A DNA stretch of 64,000 bases, taken from the NCBI RefSeq assembly GCF_021134715.1, contig NC_060017.1, positions 7,812,001 to 7,876,000 on the forward strand, given 5' to 3'. This DNA is from Daphnia pulex (Eukaryota > Arthropoda > Branchiopoda > Diplostraca > Daphniidae). A program made the position numbers and the translations under genes. The notes beneath the pieces were generated by a model. That model worked only from the letters and a program-made list of their open reading frames with translations. It made no database searches and had not been told where the DNA came from. Numbering within the stretch: position 1 is the stretch's first letter; every line of letters begins with the position of its first letter. Of this stretch, positions 38,083-49,316 are shown one piece after another.

Positions 38083-38760
38083 TTGGAAAGATCAACAAAT
38101 GTTTTGACGTTTGATCGTCTGAATTCAATTCAATTACCAATAATTGTCAAGAAACTAACAACACGTTATAAACTGATGGTTTTCTACGAATGTTTCAGTC
38201 AGTTTCCTCAGACAGTTTTTTGGTGAAAAGCCACCATTGCAATAAACACAGCGTTGCCGATTGCGATAAATGTGTCGATTAAGTGGAATAAATCAGAAAT
38301 AAATTAGAAACATCTCATTAAAAATGAGAAAACTTAACAAAAAAGATTCAATATGTAATTTCTATGTGTTTTATTATTTTATGCTCTTATATTTTTGAAT
38401 GTTCTTCTGTGGTAGACTTTTGAAAGGATATAAAAACACATAAAAAATGTTCGTTCTCTGGTTCCGTGACGGCGCGACCGCGTCTCATACTTGCTCTTGT
38501 AAGTGCGATTATGTTTGACGTTTTTTATGTAATAATAATTTATTTTTAATCCTTGAATGTGATTGTCAAGATTTTCAAAAGTGAAAAATCTGTGAAAAAA
38601 TATTCGTTGACGGACTTGACGCGGTTGAAACGACGGTTTGGCAACAGCAGACGACATAGAAATCGACAAATGCTTGCGTTCCGACCTCAAAATAATAAGC
38701 AAAAGCAAAAGTCTTGTCAATTTTTTTTTAAGGTTATCGAATCATAAATAAACGTGAAGA
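38083..38760. promoter_or_regulatory. Shared divergent promoter region of CSN1 and CDC73
   Basis: A 678-base interval separates the two start codons, which point away from each other. It must hold both 5' UTRs and both core promoters. There is no clear TATA box near either start. Open frames at 38379-38720 (-) and 38553-38747 (+) are not family-like and lie in the presumed UTRs. Confidence 0.7.
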
Positions 38761-40941
38761 ATGGCGGATCCTTTGAGTTTACTACGTCAGTTCAATGTCA
38801 ACAAAAAGGAAATTATTGAGCGTGAGGGTCAAATCATTTTTGGTGAATTTTCTTGGCCGAAAACCGTCAAGACAAACTACCTCATATACGGGTAAATACA
38901 ATATTAAACCATTACCAATTAAATAAAGATACCTATTTACTTTTGCATTAAATAGTTCTGGAAAGGATGGTGCTCCTAGAGATTATTATACCTTGGAATG
39001 TTTACTGTTTCTCCTGAAAAATGTACAACTCCAGCATCCAGTGTATGTACGTCAAGCAGCTGCTGACAGCATTCCAGTTGTACGTCGTCCAGATCGTAAA
39101 GACCTGCTGGCATATCTCAATGGAGAAACTGCTGCTTCAGCTTCCATTGACAAGGCAGCTCCCATTGAAATCCCAATTCAAGTTCGCAGAATTGCAGGAA
39201 CTGCACAAGCTGGAGGATCAGGTTTAGGATCAGGAAGTGGAATTGGTGGTGATGATAATGAAGTACCTGCAAGTAAGAAACCACGTTTGGAAGACCAACA
39301 GATGCAGAGAGTTAAAGAAGTGCTGGCTGCTCGTCTCGAAGCTCCCCGCCAAGACAGTCTGATCAATGTGAACAAAATCCAGTAAGAACAAAAAAAGATT
39401 TTTTAATGTTGAGACCATATTCTTATTGTACACCCCTTTTCAGGTCTTTATCAGAGGCCATGTCAATTGAAACAATTGCCTCACTCAAAGCCAAACGTAT
39501 TGCCAACAAACGAAAAACTATCAAGGGTGACACAGAAGATATGGGCCTAGGGCTTGGAACTTCTCTCGGTTTGGCAGGAAGTTCCTCGTCTGAACTGAGA
39601 GGGATGCTAGATTACGATTTTGATGTCACGAAGGATATCTTAAACCGCGAGAGGCAATGGAGAAATCGGACTTCAGTCCTTCAAAGCTCTGGAAAGGTAT
39701 GCGGCATTCAATTAGATTCGTTTTGGTAAAGTACATTCATTTTACCTTTAAATGTGTCCTAGGTGTTTTCGAAAAATATCTTTGCTATCCTGCAAGGTCT
39801 TAAAGCTCGAGAGGATGGTAAGCTAAGAGGTCACAGCTCAATTCCACCAGGAGCTGGACGAGCAGTCGTTCCACCAGGCGGTGCCCCTCCTGGAATGGGA
39901 CCTCCTGTTCAACAGCAAGGCCCAGTTTACAGTCGTTACGACCAAGAAAGATTCAGAGGGAAAGAAGGTAAATAGACGAACGCAATTAATTGAACAATAA
40001 AATAAAATTTTTCTTGCTATTATTAGAAACGGAGGGTTTCAAAATTGATACCACTGGTACGTATCACGGCATGACGCTAAAGTCGGTGACAGAAGGTACT
40101 CAACCTCGCAAGGCTGCGGCACCGACTGCTGTTGCCCCTACAGCTGTTGCTCAACCACGTCCCTCAACCGGTCCGACCAAGCGAGTATCTCGAACGCCAA
40201 TCATTATTATTCCATCCGCCAACTCCTCTCTAATCACCATGTTCAACGCAAAGGACGTGTTGCAAGATCTTAAGTAAGGCTAAAATTAGTTCAAAGGTTT
40301 GACTTTCTGGTCGATTTAAAAATGAATTTTCTCTTGAAAAGGTTTCTTAGCACAGAAGAAAAAAGGCAGCAGGGTTGTCGAAGAGACAACGAGATCCTTT
40401 TACAAAGACGCAAAGAAGGAAATCTAACGGTGCCCTATCGGTGTGCTCTCTATTAACTAAAAGTCTCAATGTGTTGATTAAATATGGAACTATTTTCTTG
40501 TAGAGTGATAGACAGTCCCCAGAAGCTAGCCCCCGCGGATTGGGATCGAGTCGTAGCCGTCTTTGTTATGGGCCCTGCTTGGCAATTTAAAGGTTGGCCA
40601 TGGACTGGAAACCCTGTAGAAATCTTCGTTCAAGGTTTGTTGTGCTAAAATACGCCATGATTTCAATTCGAGATTTAAACTCTTTTCGTTGAAACAACAG
40701 TCTCCGCCTTTCATATTAAATGGGACGACATACCTTTGGATCAGAATGTAGCAAAATGGGCTGTAAATGTGATTTCTTTGTCCCGAACTAAACGACATCT
40801 TGATCGCGCTGCCCTAATGACGTTCTGGGAGAAACTCGACAGGTAAGCATTCCATGTTCTTAGTCTTTTATTCTCCTTGCATAAATATTTTCTATTTTAT
40901 CCAGGCACATGTTAAAAAACAAACAACATCTTCGATTTTGA
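38761..40941 (+). CDS. CDC73: Parafibromin/Cdc73, Paf1 transcription-elongation complex subunit (9 exons, 556 aa)
   Basis: Exons: 38761-38891, 38956-39381, 39444-39696, 39763-39967, 40027-40273, 40342-40440, 40504-40634, 40701-40842, 40905-40941 (1,671 bases, phases consistent). The ATG opens [11 protein letters not shown], the canonical N-terminus of the family (Drosophila hyrax, human CDC73). The Paf1 complex travels with RNA polymerase II and promotes H2B ubiquitination and H3K4/K36 methylation. Residues 1 to about 115 are the conserved N-terminal domain. A Gly-rich linker and a KKPRLEDQQ segment (nuclear-signal-like) follow near 155-170. The C-terminal Ras-like domain spans about 385-556, from [12 protein letters not shown] to the typical end KNKQHLRF. 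The length is close to the animal norm (about 530-540). A small Gly/Pro insertion near residues 290-315 accounts for part of the difference. Confidence 0.97.
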
Positions 40942-42186
40942 GCATCACTTTCAACGAGTTATGGGGTATCAAAATCTTTCTTACTAATACGCGTTATCTT
41001 TCGAAAATTTGTTGGCACCTTCTGTAATGTCTTTAATTTTGATTTTGTGATACACGGACCTGTTCACATCCAATCAAAATACTAATCCAATTTTAAGGCT
41101 CTTTCTTATCCAATTGGTGTTAAAATTTTTTAAGGATTGTTGTTTTTGGTGATAGGCTGGAACTAAATGGCAGACGCCGAGGACACTTTTAAAGAATATA
41201 TTCCTAGTGGTAAAGTGGATCTCACCAGCCTTCAGCTGAGTTGGAAATTGCTTACAGGATCATCAGAATTTCATTGGCAACACTGAGAAGACGAAGACAA
41301 TGTTTCATAACTATGTAGTTGATTGCCAAACAAAAATATCAGTCATTTTTTTATGCACAACAGAGTTAGCTTGAATATTTAAAAGAAAGAACGCACTCGA
41401 TGATTTCCCGTGAAACAAAGTGTATTCTGATCTTCTTTCCATCTGATTTTCTCCGTCAAGATGGAAAGAAAACGCACGATGTGAAATTGCTTCCTACAAA
41501 AGAGCGCTATTAAAGGGCTCGGCAACAGCAAAGTGAGAACATCCAGTAACCCAACACTAATCCTCGCGAAATGAATGGACAACTAAACTTGCATGTAAAA
41601 GCATAAGGTGAAGAAAGCTGAAGAGCGTGAAAGGAAACAGAGAAAGCATTGGTCGACTGGAGAGAAAACAAGTCAAGAGAAATAAACAATTCAAAAAAAT
41701 CAGTTCACTAAGCTTCGAACGCGTTATCAACTGAGGGGCCTACAAAAGAAGCATTCTAATTTTGGGTGACGTTCTATCGAAAAAAAAACGTCGTTTGTCG
41801 AAGGGATTTTGTGTTGGCTTCCAACCCACTAGAAACAGACTTAGGTAGGGTCCACTATGTTGGATGGTATGGGTATAGCAGTTGTTTCCCGTATTTTTCG
41901 ACATTAATTTGTTGAAGCCCATCAGCTCCGTTATCGGCTCGTTCGTCTGGACACCGCTCTCTTGCTTCAACGGCAGATTGCTAGTGCTGCTTATGGTGTG
42001 CGACGTTGAAGGCCATTTGATAGATGGGCATAGGTCTTTCGAGCTGTCAGTTGATGAACGTTGGATTTCCCCTTTTCTCTTTTATCTTTAACTGCAAGAT
42101 GAATTCAAATACGGTCGGCTGCCGCCAGGCGTCGTCATCGTCAATTTTCTTAGGGTCTTTTTTATTACTGCAACGCCTTACAGTTT
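40942..42186. other. Intergenic region between convergent CDC73 and UPF1
   Basis: It should hold both 3' UTRs. No conserved protein was recognised. A 39-codon open frame (41167-41286, +) starts with an ATG in good context but is short. A minus-strand AATAAA lies at 42161-42166. Confidence 0.5.
42161..42166 (-). terminator. Candidate UPF1 polyadenylation signal
   Basis: AATAAA on the minus strand, 21 or 97 bases after the UPF1 stop depending on which 3' end is used. Confidence 0.45.
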
Positions 42187-42262
42187 TCAGTATGGCTAAG
42201 AAAAGGTCGGCATTAGATTGAAAACAACAGGCTCAATCAAAGAGTAAGACAAATTCGCTTCA

Positions 42263-45200
42263 TCAACCTACCTGCGTGAATTGAGAGCCATGGCGGAAGA
42301 AGGCTGAACGGCCCCCTTGATACGTCGAGTCTTGAGAGAGCAGTCCATCCATTTGCGACTGATAATCTGATGACATATAGGCGTCTTGTGACGGATCTAA
42401 CTGGGATAGACCCGATTGCGATAGTGCTCCGAAGCCCGAGACCGTCTGCGACATCCCCTACAAGAACATTTAAAATGGATAAGCATACCTTCGCGACCCT
42501 TTCAACTTGGCATTATTTAGTACCTGTGACATTCCTTGGGTGAGAGCCATGCCACCCTGGCTGAAAGGCTGCGTTGATACATCCTGTGTATTCTGCGAAA
42601 GTGACTGTGTAAACAGCGAAGAACTTCCCTTGCTTGCGGCTTTGCCAGCGCGAGGCCCACTTCCTCGGGCATTGTCTTTTGGCCTCTGATTGGATTTGGA
42701 TGAACCATGCATCCCTTGTTGCTGCTGGCCGTGGAATCTAGGCGGGACGTGCGTCATGTTCATAAAGACACCCAAGGGAACGGGCATAGCAGAAAGAGCG
42801 GCCTGTGCCCTCTCTGGAGCAATGTAACCGATTGGATCGTGCAAACGGCTGTACGGATCTCCAACATTGGCCGTGGCTCGAGGTATGTAAGTATTCATAC
42901 CATTGTTGTTTGGTGGTTGACCCCCACCCGAACGATCATAGACGGAACCAGGAACCATGGCCTTTAAATGATAAGATTATTTTAAAATAGAATACAAGAT
43001 CCTTGACAGACAAGCACTACATAATTTGAAATAATTCTTTTGTGAATACGAACATACCTGGCGTGCGTCGTAGACGGCTGTGGACATGAAATGCTGACCA
43101 GGATTAAAACTATTAATTGGTTTCTTTGGCTTGGGAAACTGCATCATGGATTCTTTGAGGTTGTTGAGAGCTCCCTCAGTTAGAACATGATTTTCTTTGT
43201 AAAAGTGAAGCAGGTGATTCCATACAGGCTGCTTGGCCAACACTTTAGGATTGCCTACAATAATGATTCCGTAACGGGCGCGAGTCATAGCAACGTTCAA
43301 ACGACGGGGATCGTTGAGAAAACCGATTCCTTGGTTCTCGTTTGAGCGAACACACGACATGATGATGAGGTCTTTCTCGCGACCCTGGAAAGCATCTACA
43401 CTAGCTATTTCGATATCCTTCAAAAACAAAATACAAATTTAAAGATTTCGTAAAAGGTTTTGAAATATGAATTCCCTTACTTGGTATAATTTAGCATGTA
43501 GTGATCCTTGATGTTGCATGTACTGTACAAGATAAGCTCTTTGTCCTTCGTACGGTGTGATGATGCCAATTTGTTCTGGTTTGACTCCGGATCGAAGAAA
43601 ACGTGTAGCAATCTTTTCCACATTTGACGCTTCCGTTCTGTTCAAATAGGACGTACCCGATCCAGCAATTTCCTCCTGACCCAATGTAACGTAGAAGAAC
43701 ATGGGCCTATCTGGCATTGGCCAAGGGAAATCTACCCCGCGAAGGATTCGGTCTTCCGCGCAAACACCATTCTGTAGTGATCCCTCGTAAAAGAAGTTGG
43801 AAGGAAACTCGGACAACCTTGGGTGCATACGGTACTGTACTTCCAAACGGAAGGGCCGGATGCCAAGTACTACCAGTCTTTCAAACAGTGATTGCGAGAG
43901 ACCAGCTTTGGCAGCTGGTTTACACATCACCACTGGGCCCAACTGACAATGATCTCCAACCAGAATGAGCTAAACACCCAAAACATTGAATTAATAAAAA
44001 TCTAAAACACATAATACCAAGGGATTCTTACCTGTCTTGCTCCTAGGACGACAGGGACCATGCATTCAGGTTCAGTAGCTTGCATTGATTCATCGATCAA
44101 GATAGATGCAAACTTAATGCGAGCCAAGCGAACATCACCAGCACCAACACAAGTGCACGCTAATACATCTGCTGCTTCGAGTAGCTCTCGTTCTGCTTGT
44201 CGCTTTAACATGCGGTATCGCTTTTCATCTCCCTGTGAAAGCTCACCGACTTCCTCCTTAAGCTGGACCAGCTTTCGCAACTCTGAAGCTCTATAATAGA
44301 AGTTAACTTTAGCCCCACGATGACACATTTTCGCAAAGTAAATTCTTACCCTTCAAGACATCGAACTTGATTATGCAAGGCCAAGAACGAGACGGGTGAA
44401 TCAATGGCCTCTCTGGATTTCGCGCACAAACGGACCACTTTCAGACCAGTTCGATGAATCTTTTCAGTCAATTGGTCAACAGCAATGTTGGACGGAGCGC
44501 AAACTAATACTGGCCCTGATCCTAGTTTAGCCAAATGGTACACGATGGTGGCCGATGTAACCGTTTTCCCGGTACCAGGAGGTCCTTGAATTAATGTCAA
44601 TGGACGTTGAACTGCTTGTTTTACAGCAAAAACCTGTAAAGCGTAACATTATGAGATAAGCAATGAATGTTCTATGTTCTATCAAGTAACAACTAAATTT
44701 TATACCTGAGATCGATTCAGCTCAGGCAAGTCAGGAGCAGAGAAATGTTTAGGGAGATGTAGGCGGAATACGACATCTTCAACCTCGTGACCGAGCAAAC
44801 GATGATAAATGTAAGCTGAAACGCTACTTTCGTCAACTGCAAATTTCCGCAGGGCCGATTGCATCCTGAAAGACATGTTTCTTAGTCACTAGATCTCTTT
44901 GAAATACGAGCTCATCGGATGTTACCTATCAAAAGACGTTGATTTCCAGACAAAATCCACGACGAAATTTGTGGAACATTCTGTAGGAGCTCCGTTTGAA
45001 TTCTTTAATTCAATTCCGACTTCTTCGCCTAAAATATAGTTATTTATATATTATATTATCATTATTATTACTATTATATATTAGACTGACTGTAGTTGTC
45101 TGGAAGTTTAATCACGTGCCCCAAACCAGTCCACGGTTTGTGTAGTTCCCCAAGGTAACGCAATCTTAATTCGTCACCATGCATCAGTTTCATATCTGAA

Positions 45201-46437
45201 TTAACGAAAAATATGAGAAGGGACACTAGTGAACTATAAATATTAGGCATTACCGCTATCTGTCTTTTGAAGACTAAAGTAAGCGACAGTCTTTTTATTA
45301 AGACCGACATCCCAGCGAACGTGAACGTTGTCTTGAGTTTGGGCTTCTTTAACTCGTCGGTCGTAGTCTGCTTCAAGTTTCACTAGCGGACCAAAAATAT
45401 TCTGATATTGATAGCCATCCTCATATCGCAGCAATACGTGCTGAGGTTCTTCGTCAACGCCAGGACGTTCCAGGTCTTCAAAACTAGCCTCAGGTTTCTC
45501 TTTCCACATCTCTTCCAAACGGTTCAATTGCTGGGCCGTCAATTGACGAGCTCTCATCTGTTCGGCCTCTGAAGGGCTTCGAACAAGCCAACTGAGGAAA
45601 CAACGATCAGCTATAAGTGGTTTCCATTGTTCAATGTCCCTATTAGCAAGAAGAAGTTAGTAGAAAACCACACATGACAAACAGCACAGTAAATTTAACT
45701 AACCAGTTCATGTCTTTCAATGATGACTGAGCTGCACAAGGTTGGCGACACAGCAGCACAACAACTGAATCTGCTTTAGCAGGAATGAACCCCAAAACAA
45801 AAACATTTCTGACTCCACAAGAATAGCACTCCAAAACTGTTTCACCCAACGGTCCATCACGATGCAATGTAACCTCCTGAAAAATTAAGAGTTTGATTAT
45901 AAACAAGGATTAAGATTTATATTTTTAAAATATTTTTACCTTGTGTTTGGCTCGTACAAGATGATTAACAATGTGAGAGCCAGAAGTATTACCTTTGCCA
46001 TTGCAAAACCATTTCTTGCAAATATTACACATTACAACACAACCAGGATCATGGATGCCGCAATACTTGCATGCATGTGGTGGCAAATCTTTGCTGTAAT
46101 AGCCCTCTTCATCTTCTTCCTCAAACTGGAGATCGTTCAAATTTTTCATTGCAGTAGCAAGTTGAGAATCAATCGTGTCCAGCCCATTCGCCTGAAAATG
46201 ACCACAAATTACAGAAATGTTTTCAAAGTTTCACCAGGCAGGATTTCTTACCTGATGTTTTCCCATTGATTTGTGAAGGCTGGCATGATCAATTTGTGAA
46301 GCCTGGGTTTGACTCGGCAAAGTAAAATCGCGAAAATCGAAATCAGTTCCCTGAGTGTCTGCCCCAAGTAAATCATTTTCCTCGGTGTCGAGAAACGTGA
46401 GCGTTTGCGAATTGGGCCCAAAAGTGTCCACACTCAT
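42263..46437 (-). CDS. UPF1: Upf1/RENT1, ATP-dependent RNA helicase of nonsense-mediated decay (13 exons, 1,129 aa)
   Basis: Exons in order: 46252-46437, 45940-46191, 45704-45876, 45254-45639, 45091-45195, 44926-45028, 44706-44865, 44350-44633, 44032-44290, 43481-43969, 43058-43417, 42524-42961, 42263-42457 (3,390 bases, phases consistent). The order is: acidic N-terminus; Cys/His-rich Upf2-binding domain from about residue 99 ([20 protein letters not shown]); 1B insert; SF1 helicase core with Walker A GPPGTGKT at about 472-479, DES at about 616-618, and VQYRMHP and [11 protein letters not shown] motifs; then an SQ-rich tail, the phosphorylation region used to recruit decay factors. The last exon either reads through to a stop at 42263 (ends TQVG) or is spliced at a CAG/GTAGGT donor to a 9-base exon at 42187-42195 (ends TQPY, closer to the human SQY end). 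Both give 1,129 residues. Motif II reads DESM where human has DEST. Confidence 0.98.
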
Positions 46438-46948
46438 TTTGCCAAATGGTATAGCAATTAATGACGTCAATTACAATCTCTTACGGAACGAAACTCGCAT
46501 GTGTGTTTTCACGGCTGTGCGAGTTTTCCCTTTTCCTTTAGTGCGATCGAAGCGCCATCTCTCGGCTTGATGGTTGATGCAACCGCCCTCTTGCGCAATC
46601 TTTTGAAAAATGTAATGAAATACCAGTTGTGTTGCACATTAGATAGGCACAGTGGCACACAAACAAACACACTTAGATCTAAGCTAAATAACAACGCTTT
46701 ATAGATAAAGATTTTCGGGATCGCCAGATTATGTGCTCCTATGGTACTTTTTGTGCCCAGTCACAAATTATTATTGTTCACATTCGTGATTTAAATATTG
46801 CTTGCAGGTTATAGTTACATTGTTATACAGAAAAGAATTAATGAAGTAGAAACAGGTCTTAAACCACGATTCAGATAATAATTGAGTCACAGAATTAGGA
46901 AGCCAGTGGTTTCAGAGAAAAAGACATTTCATTTCTCGTAGACATATA
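46438..46948. promoter_or_regulatory. UPF1 5' flank
   Basis: The 511 bases between the UPF1 ATG and the left end of the transposon. They should contain the UPF1 promoter and 5' UTR. No TATA box or known site was identified with confidence. Confidence 0.4.
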
Positions 46949-47033
46949 GGGCTGTTCGACATCTTTTTTAACATTTGTTGCCATCGTGGCAACGCAGCAA
47001 CTCATGTATTTTTGTCTGCTACGAGTGACTTGT
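46949..47033 (+). repeat. Left terminal inverted repeat
   Basis: 85 bases beginning GGGCTGTTCGACATC and ending GAGTGACTTGT. Reverse complement of 48587-48671. Confidence 0.9.
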
Positions 47034-47148
47034 GTTTGTTCTGCGAAATATGAATTTTTTTGAAAAATAGTGATAGAAAAGGGGGTTGTTTTGAAGTTGT
47101 GATGTGTTTTATTTATATATTAGTTCGTTATAGTGTTAGTGTTTAACT

Positions 47149-47295
47149 ATGTCACTGTCTAATTATGCCAGTGGACTTAGTATTGAGGCCAAAACACGTT
47201 ATTTGGGAAAGTTATTTGTGCAGACAACAATTTCAAGAGAAAAACATTCCACGAATCGTGCATCAAGTCGCAAACTAATCCCCCAAAAAGAATAA
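47149..47295 (+). CDS. Small transposon-encoded ORF (48 aa)
   Basis: An open frame begins MSLSNYASGLSIEAKTRYLG, 115 bases inside the left inverted repeat. Its position just inside the repeat suggests the start of a transposon gene, truncated here. Downstream on the same strand a different frame stays open through WKYDTCKKAARAV and an Ala/Lys-rich run to a stop near 47,450. The original product may therefore have been longer and is now frameshifted or spliced. I do not recognise the family with confidence. Confidence 0.35.
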   Translation: MSLSNYASGLSIEAKTRYLGKLFVQTTISREKHSTNRASSRKLIPQKE

Positions 47296-47631
47296 CAAAG
47301 CTTTGGAAGTATGACACTTGCAAGAAAGCTGCTCGTGCCGTAGCAGCCGCAGCGGCAAAAGCAAAGAAAAATAACTTACCGGTCGTTCCTAGTAACAGTC
47401 AAGTTCAGAGAACAGCACTTTCCAATATAACCTCAATCAGTAGGCCCTAGTGAGCGAAAAGATACAATTTGTGTACCTTCCTTTGTAAAAAAGAAAATCT
47501 CCATTTGTGAAAATGTTGTGTTTGATTAAATTATTACGAAGAAAATGGTAATATGTTTGTGCCCCTGTTAACCAAGGTTAATACATCAAGTATTTATTGA
47601 AAATTTTTGGTTTATTATGACAATTATTCAC

Positions 47632-48473
47632 CTAAACACACTACAGTAAGGGTACAACAGATGAACACGAAAACTGAAGTTGTTAGTGATGAATCACCGG
47701 AAGTAAATTCGACGTCCCTGATGGATTGACTTGAATTATTTAATGCAGCTGAAAATTATAAGTAATGAACCAAAATATTACTTTCATTAATTACAAAATT
47801 ACATTTTAAAACATTACTTACGCAATGCATCAAAGGTGGTTTCAACCGTTATGATAGTTTCATCATCGGCAGTTGAAGTCATGTCAAAAGTTTCCGTACT
47901 TGTTGTTACATCGTTCAAGGATGGGATTGGATGAGAATCACTTATTAGAAGTGTATCTTCAATTAATGCAACATCTTCATCGAAACTGTTTGAGGTATCT
48001 TCAGTTGCAGTTTCAACATCTATCAATGGAGGTGTATCAGCCTTGTCAAAAGCAACATTGTTACGTACTTGATGATCACCATCTGTAATGACAAAATAGT
48101 TCATTCATTAAAACAACATATAGGAATGTTTTTTACACATGAAATGAATAATGCAATACCTAGAAATTGTTTCGTCTTATTTGATCCCACATTTATAGAG
48201 GGTGCCCAATCAACATGTTTTTTGTGGAATTCTCCACTCGGCTTTCCTGTAAGCATTTCACAAATTGTAAGATAATAGTCAATAATTGTTAGTATTAACC
48301 TATAAATACCTGTAACAAAGTGATCCGAACACACATAGATATTTTTCAAGTTGGTGTGGATGATGTAATTCATTCTCTCCAACCACAAGTCTCGCCTTAC
48401 ACCCTCCTTTGGTAAACTATACAGTTTTACACTTGCACTTTTCAGGTTACGGCAATTTCACACTTTGCACCAT
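47632..48473 (-). pseudogene. THAP-domain protein gene of the transposon, 5' end damaged
   Basis: Four compatible exons can be read on the minus strand: about 48473-48310, 48246-48160, 48082-47822 and 47748-47632 (internal phases agree). The first two give a THAP zinc-finger signature: CRN, LYSLPKEG, W, VCSDHF, and then DWAPSINVG. That is the C2CH pattern with the conserved Pro and Phe typical of THAP proteins, which bind DNA. The third exon is an acidic Thr/Asp-rich linker. The ATG at 48473 opens a frame (MVQ) that does not join the Cys-containing frame: two single-base shifts would be needed, and the THAP frame has a TGA just upstream. I therefore call it a decayed gene. No transposase catalytic region is visible. 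The first exon's upstream boundary is uncertain. Confidence 0.6.
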
Positions 48474-48586
48474 CTACTCACAGAACCTTTTTTAGTATTC
48501 ATTATGCAGAATACCTATCAATTAGATAATTTAAAATTTTGTGATTGTTTTAATCTGAATACAAACTTTCAAATTTCACAGAATAA

Positions 48587-48671
48587 ACAAGTCACTCGTA
48601 GCAGACAAAAATACATGAGTTGCTGCGTTGCCACGATGGCAACAAATGTTAAAAAAGATGTCGAACAGCCC
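48587..48671 (-). repeat. Right terminal inverted repeat
   Basis: Reverse complement of 46949-47033, ending CGAACAGCCC at the outer edge. Confidence 0.9.
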
Positions 48672-49316
48672 TATAAATGTAGGGAAGAAAAACATGTAAC
48701 CCTAGCAGTACACAGACAGCGACTTCATACAAACACGGCATCTCTAGATCATCGGCATATTTTATTACTTCCCAACGCAGTATCAAATGCTCTCTACATA
48801 GGCCGGATCACGACATGTTACATGATACTATGTATGTTAGATAATATTCTATCTCGGACTAAGAAATGTTTTCTATTACCAACTGAAAGAAATTTTATAT
48901 AAACATTAAATAAAAAGAAAAAAAAAATTTAGACTCAATTAGTTGGGTAATTTCTTGGTATTTCGTAAATCTTATATCGTTATTTTTATTATTTCTATCA
49001 ATGGCAGTTTTTGAAGGTCGGGTCAAAATAGATACCTTAACGAAGACGTAACCCGAAAAATAGGAACTATTGCGATAATTGATGTACACACTTTGCATAA
49101 TAAATACAACTACAGACGTTAGAGGTAATAGTTGGCTATATGTCTGTATATTTCACCCAATTACATTGAGATATTGAAAAAATTAAAATTCCAGAAGTGT
49201 TGCCTCCGCATTTGCAGCAGCAATCAGGAATATGGCCAAAACGACGGACACAAGATCGATCACAATAAATTTGGTACATCAAAACAAAATATACTTGGAA
49301 AAAGTAAACAGTGAAA
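48672..49316. other. AT-rich spacer between the transposon and annexin A
   Basis: No gene was seen. It probably contains the 3' UTR of annexin A; a minus-strand AATAAA lies at 48985-48990. Confidence 0.45.

Larger units (their letters stand above)
46949..48671. mobile_element. 1.72-kb DNA transposon with 85-bp terminal inverted repeats and a THAP-type gene
   Basis: The left terminus 46949-47033 and right terminus 48587-48671 appear to be perfect reverse complements over 85 bases, beginning GGGCTGTTCGACATC. Each end is flanked by TATA, a plausible 4-bp target duplication, though TATA is also palindromic. Inside are a minus-strand THAP-domain gene and a short plus-strand frame. Class II transposons of the P/Kolobok type are known to use THAP domains for DNA binding, but no recognisable catalytic domain fits in this length, so the copy is probably non-autonomous. 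The intact inverted repeats imply a recent insertion. Confidence 0.85.

Noticed and set aside
42707-42967. Plus-strand frame across UPF1 exon 12
   Set aside because: Shadow of the Upf1 SQ-rich tail exon on the other strand.
45943-46269. 108-codon plus-strand frame
   Set aside because: Antisense shadow of the Upf1 Cys/His-rich domain exon.
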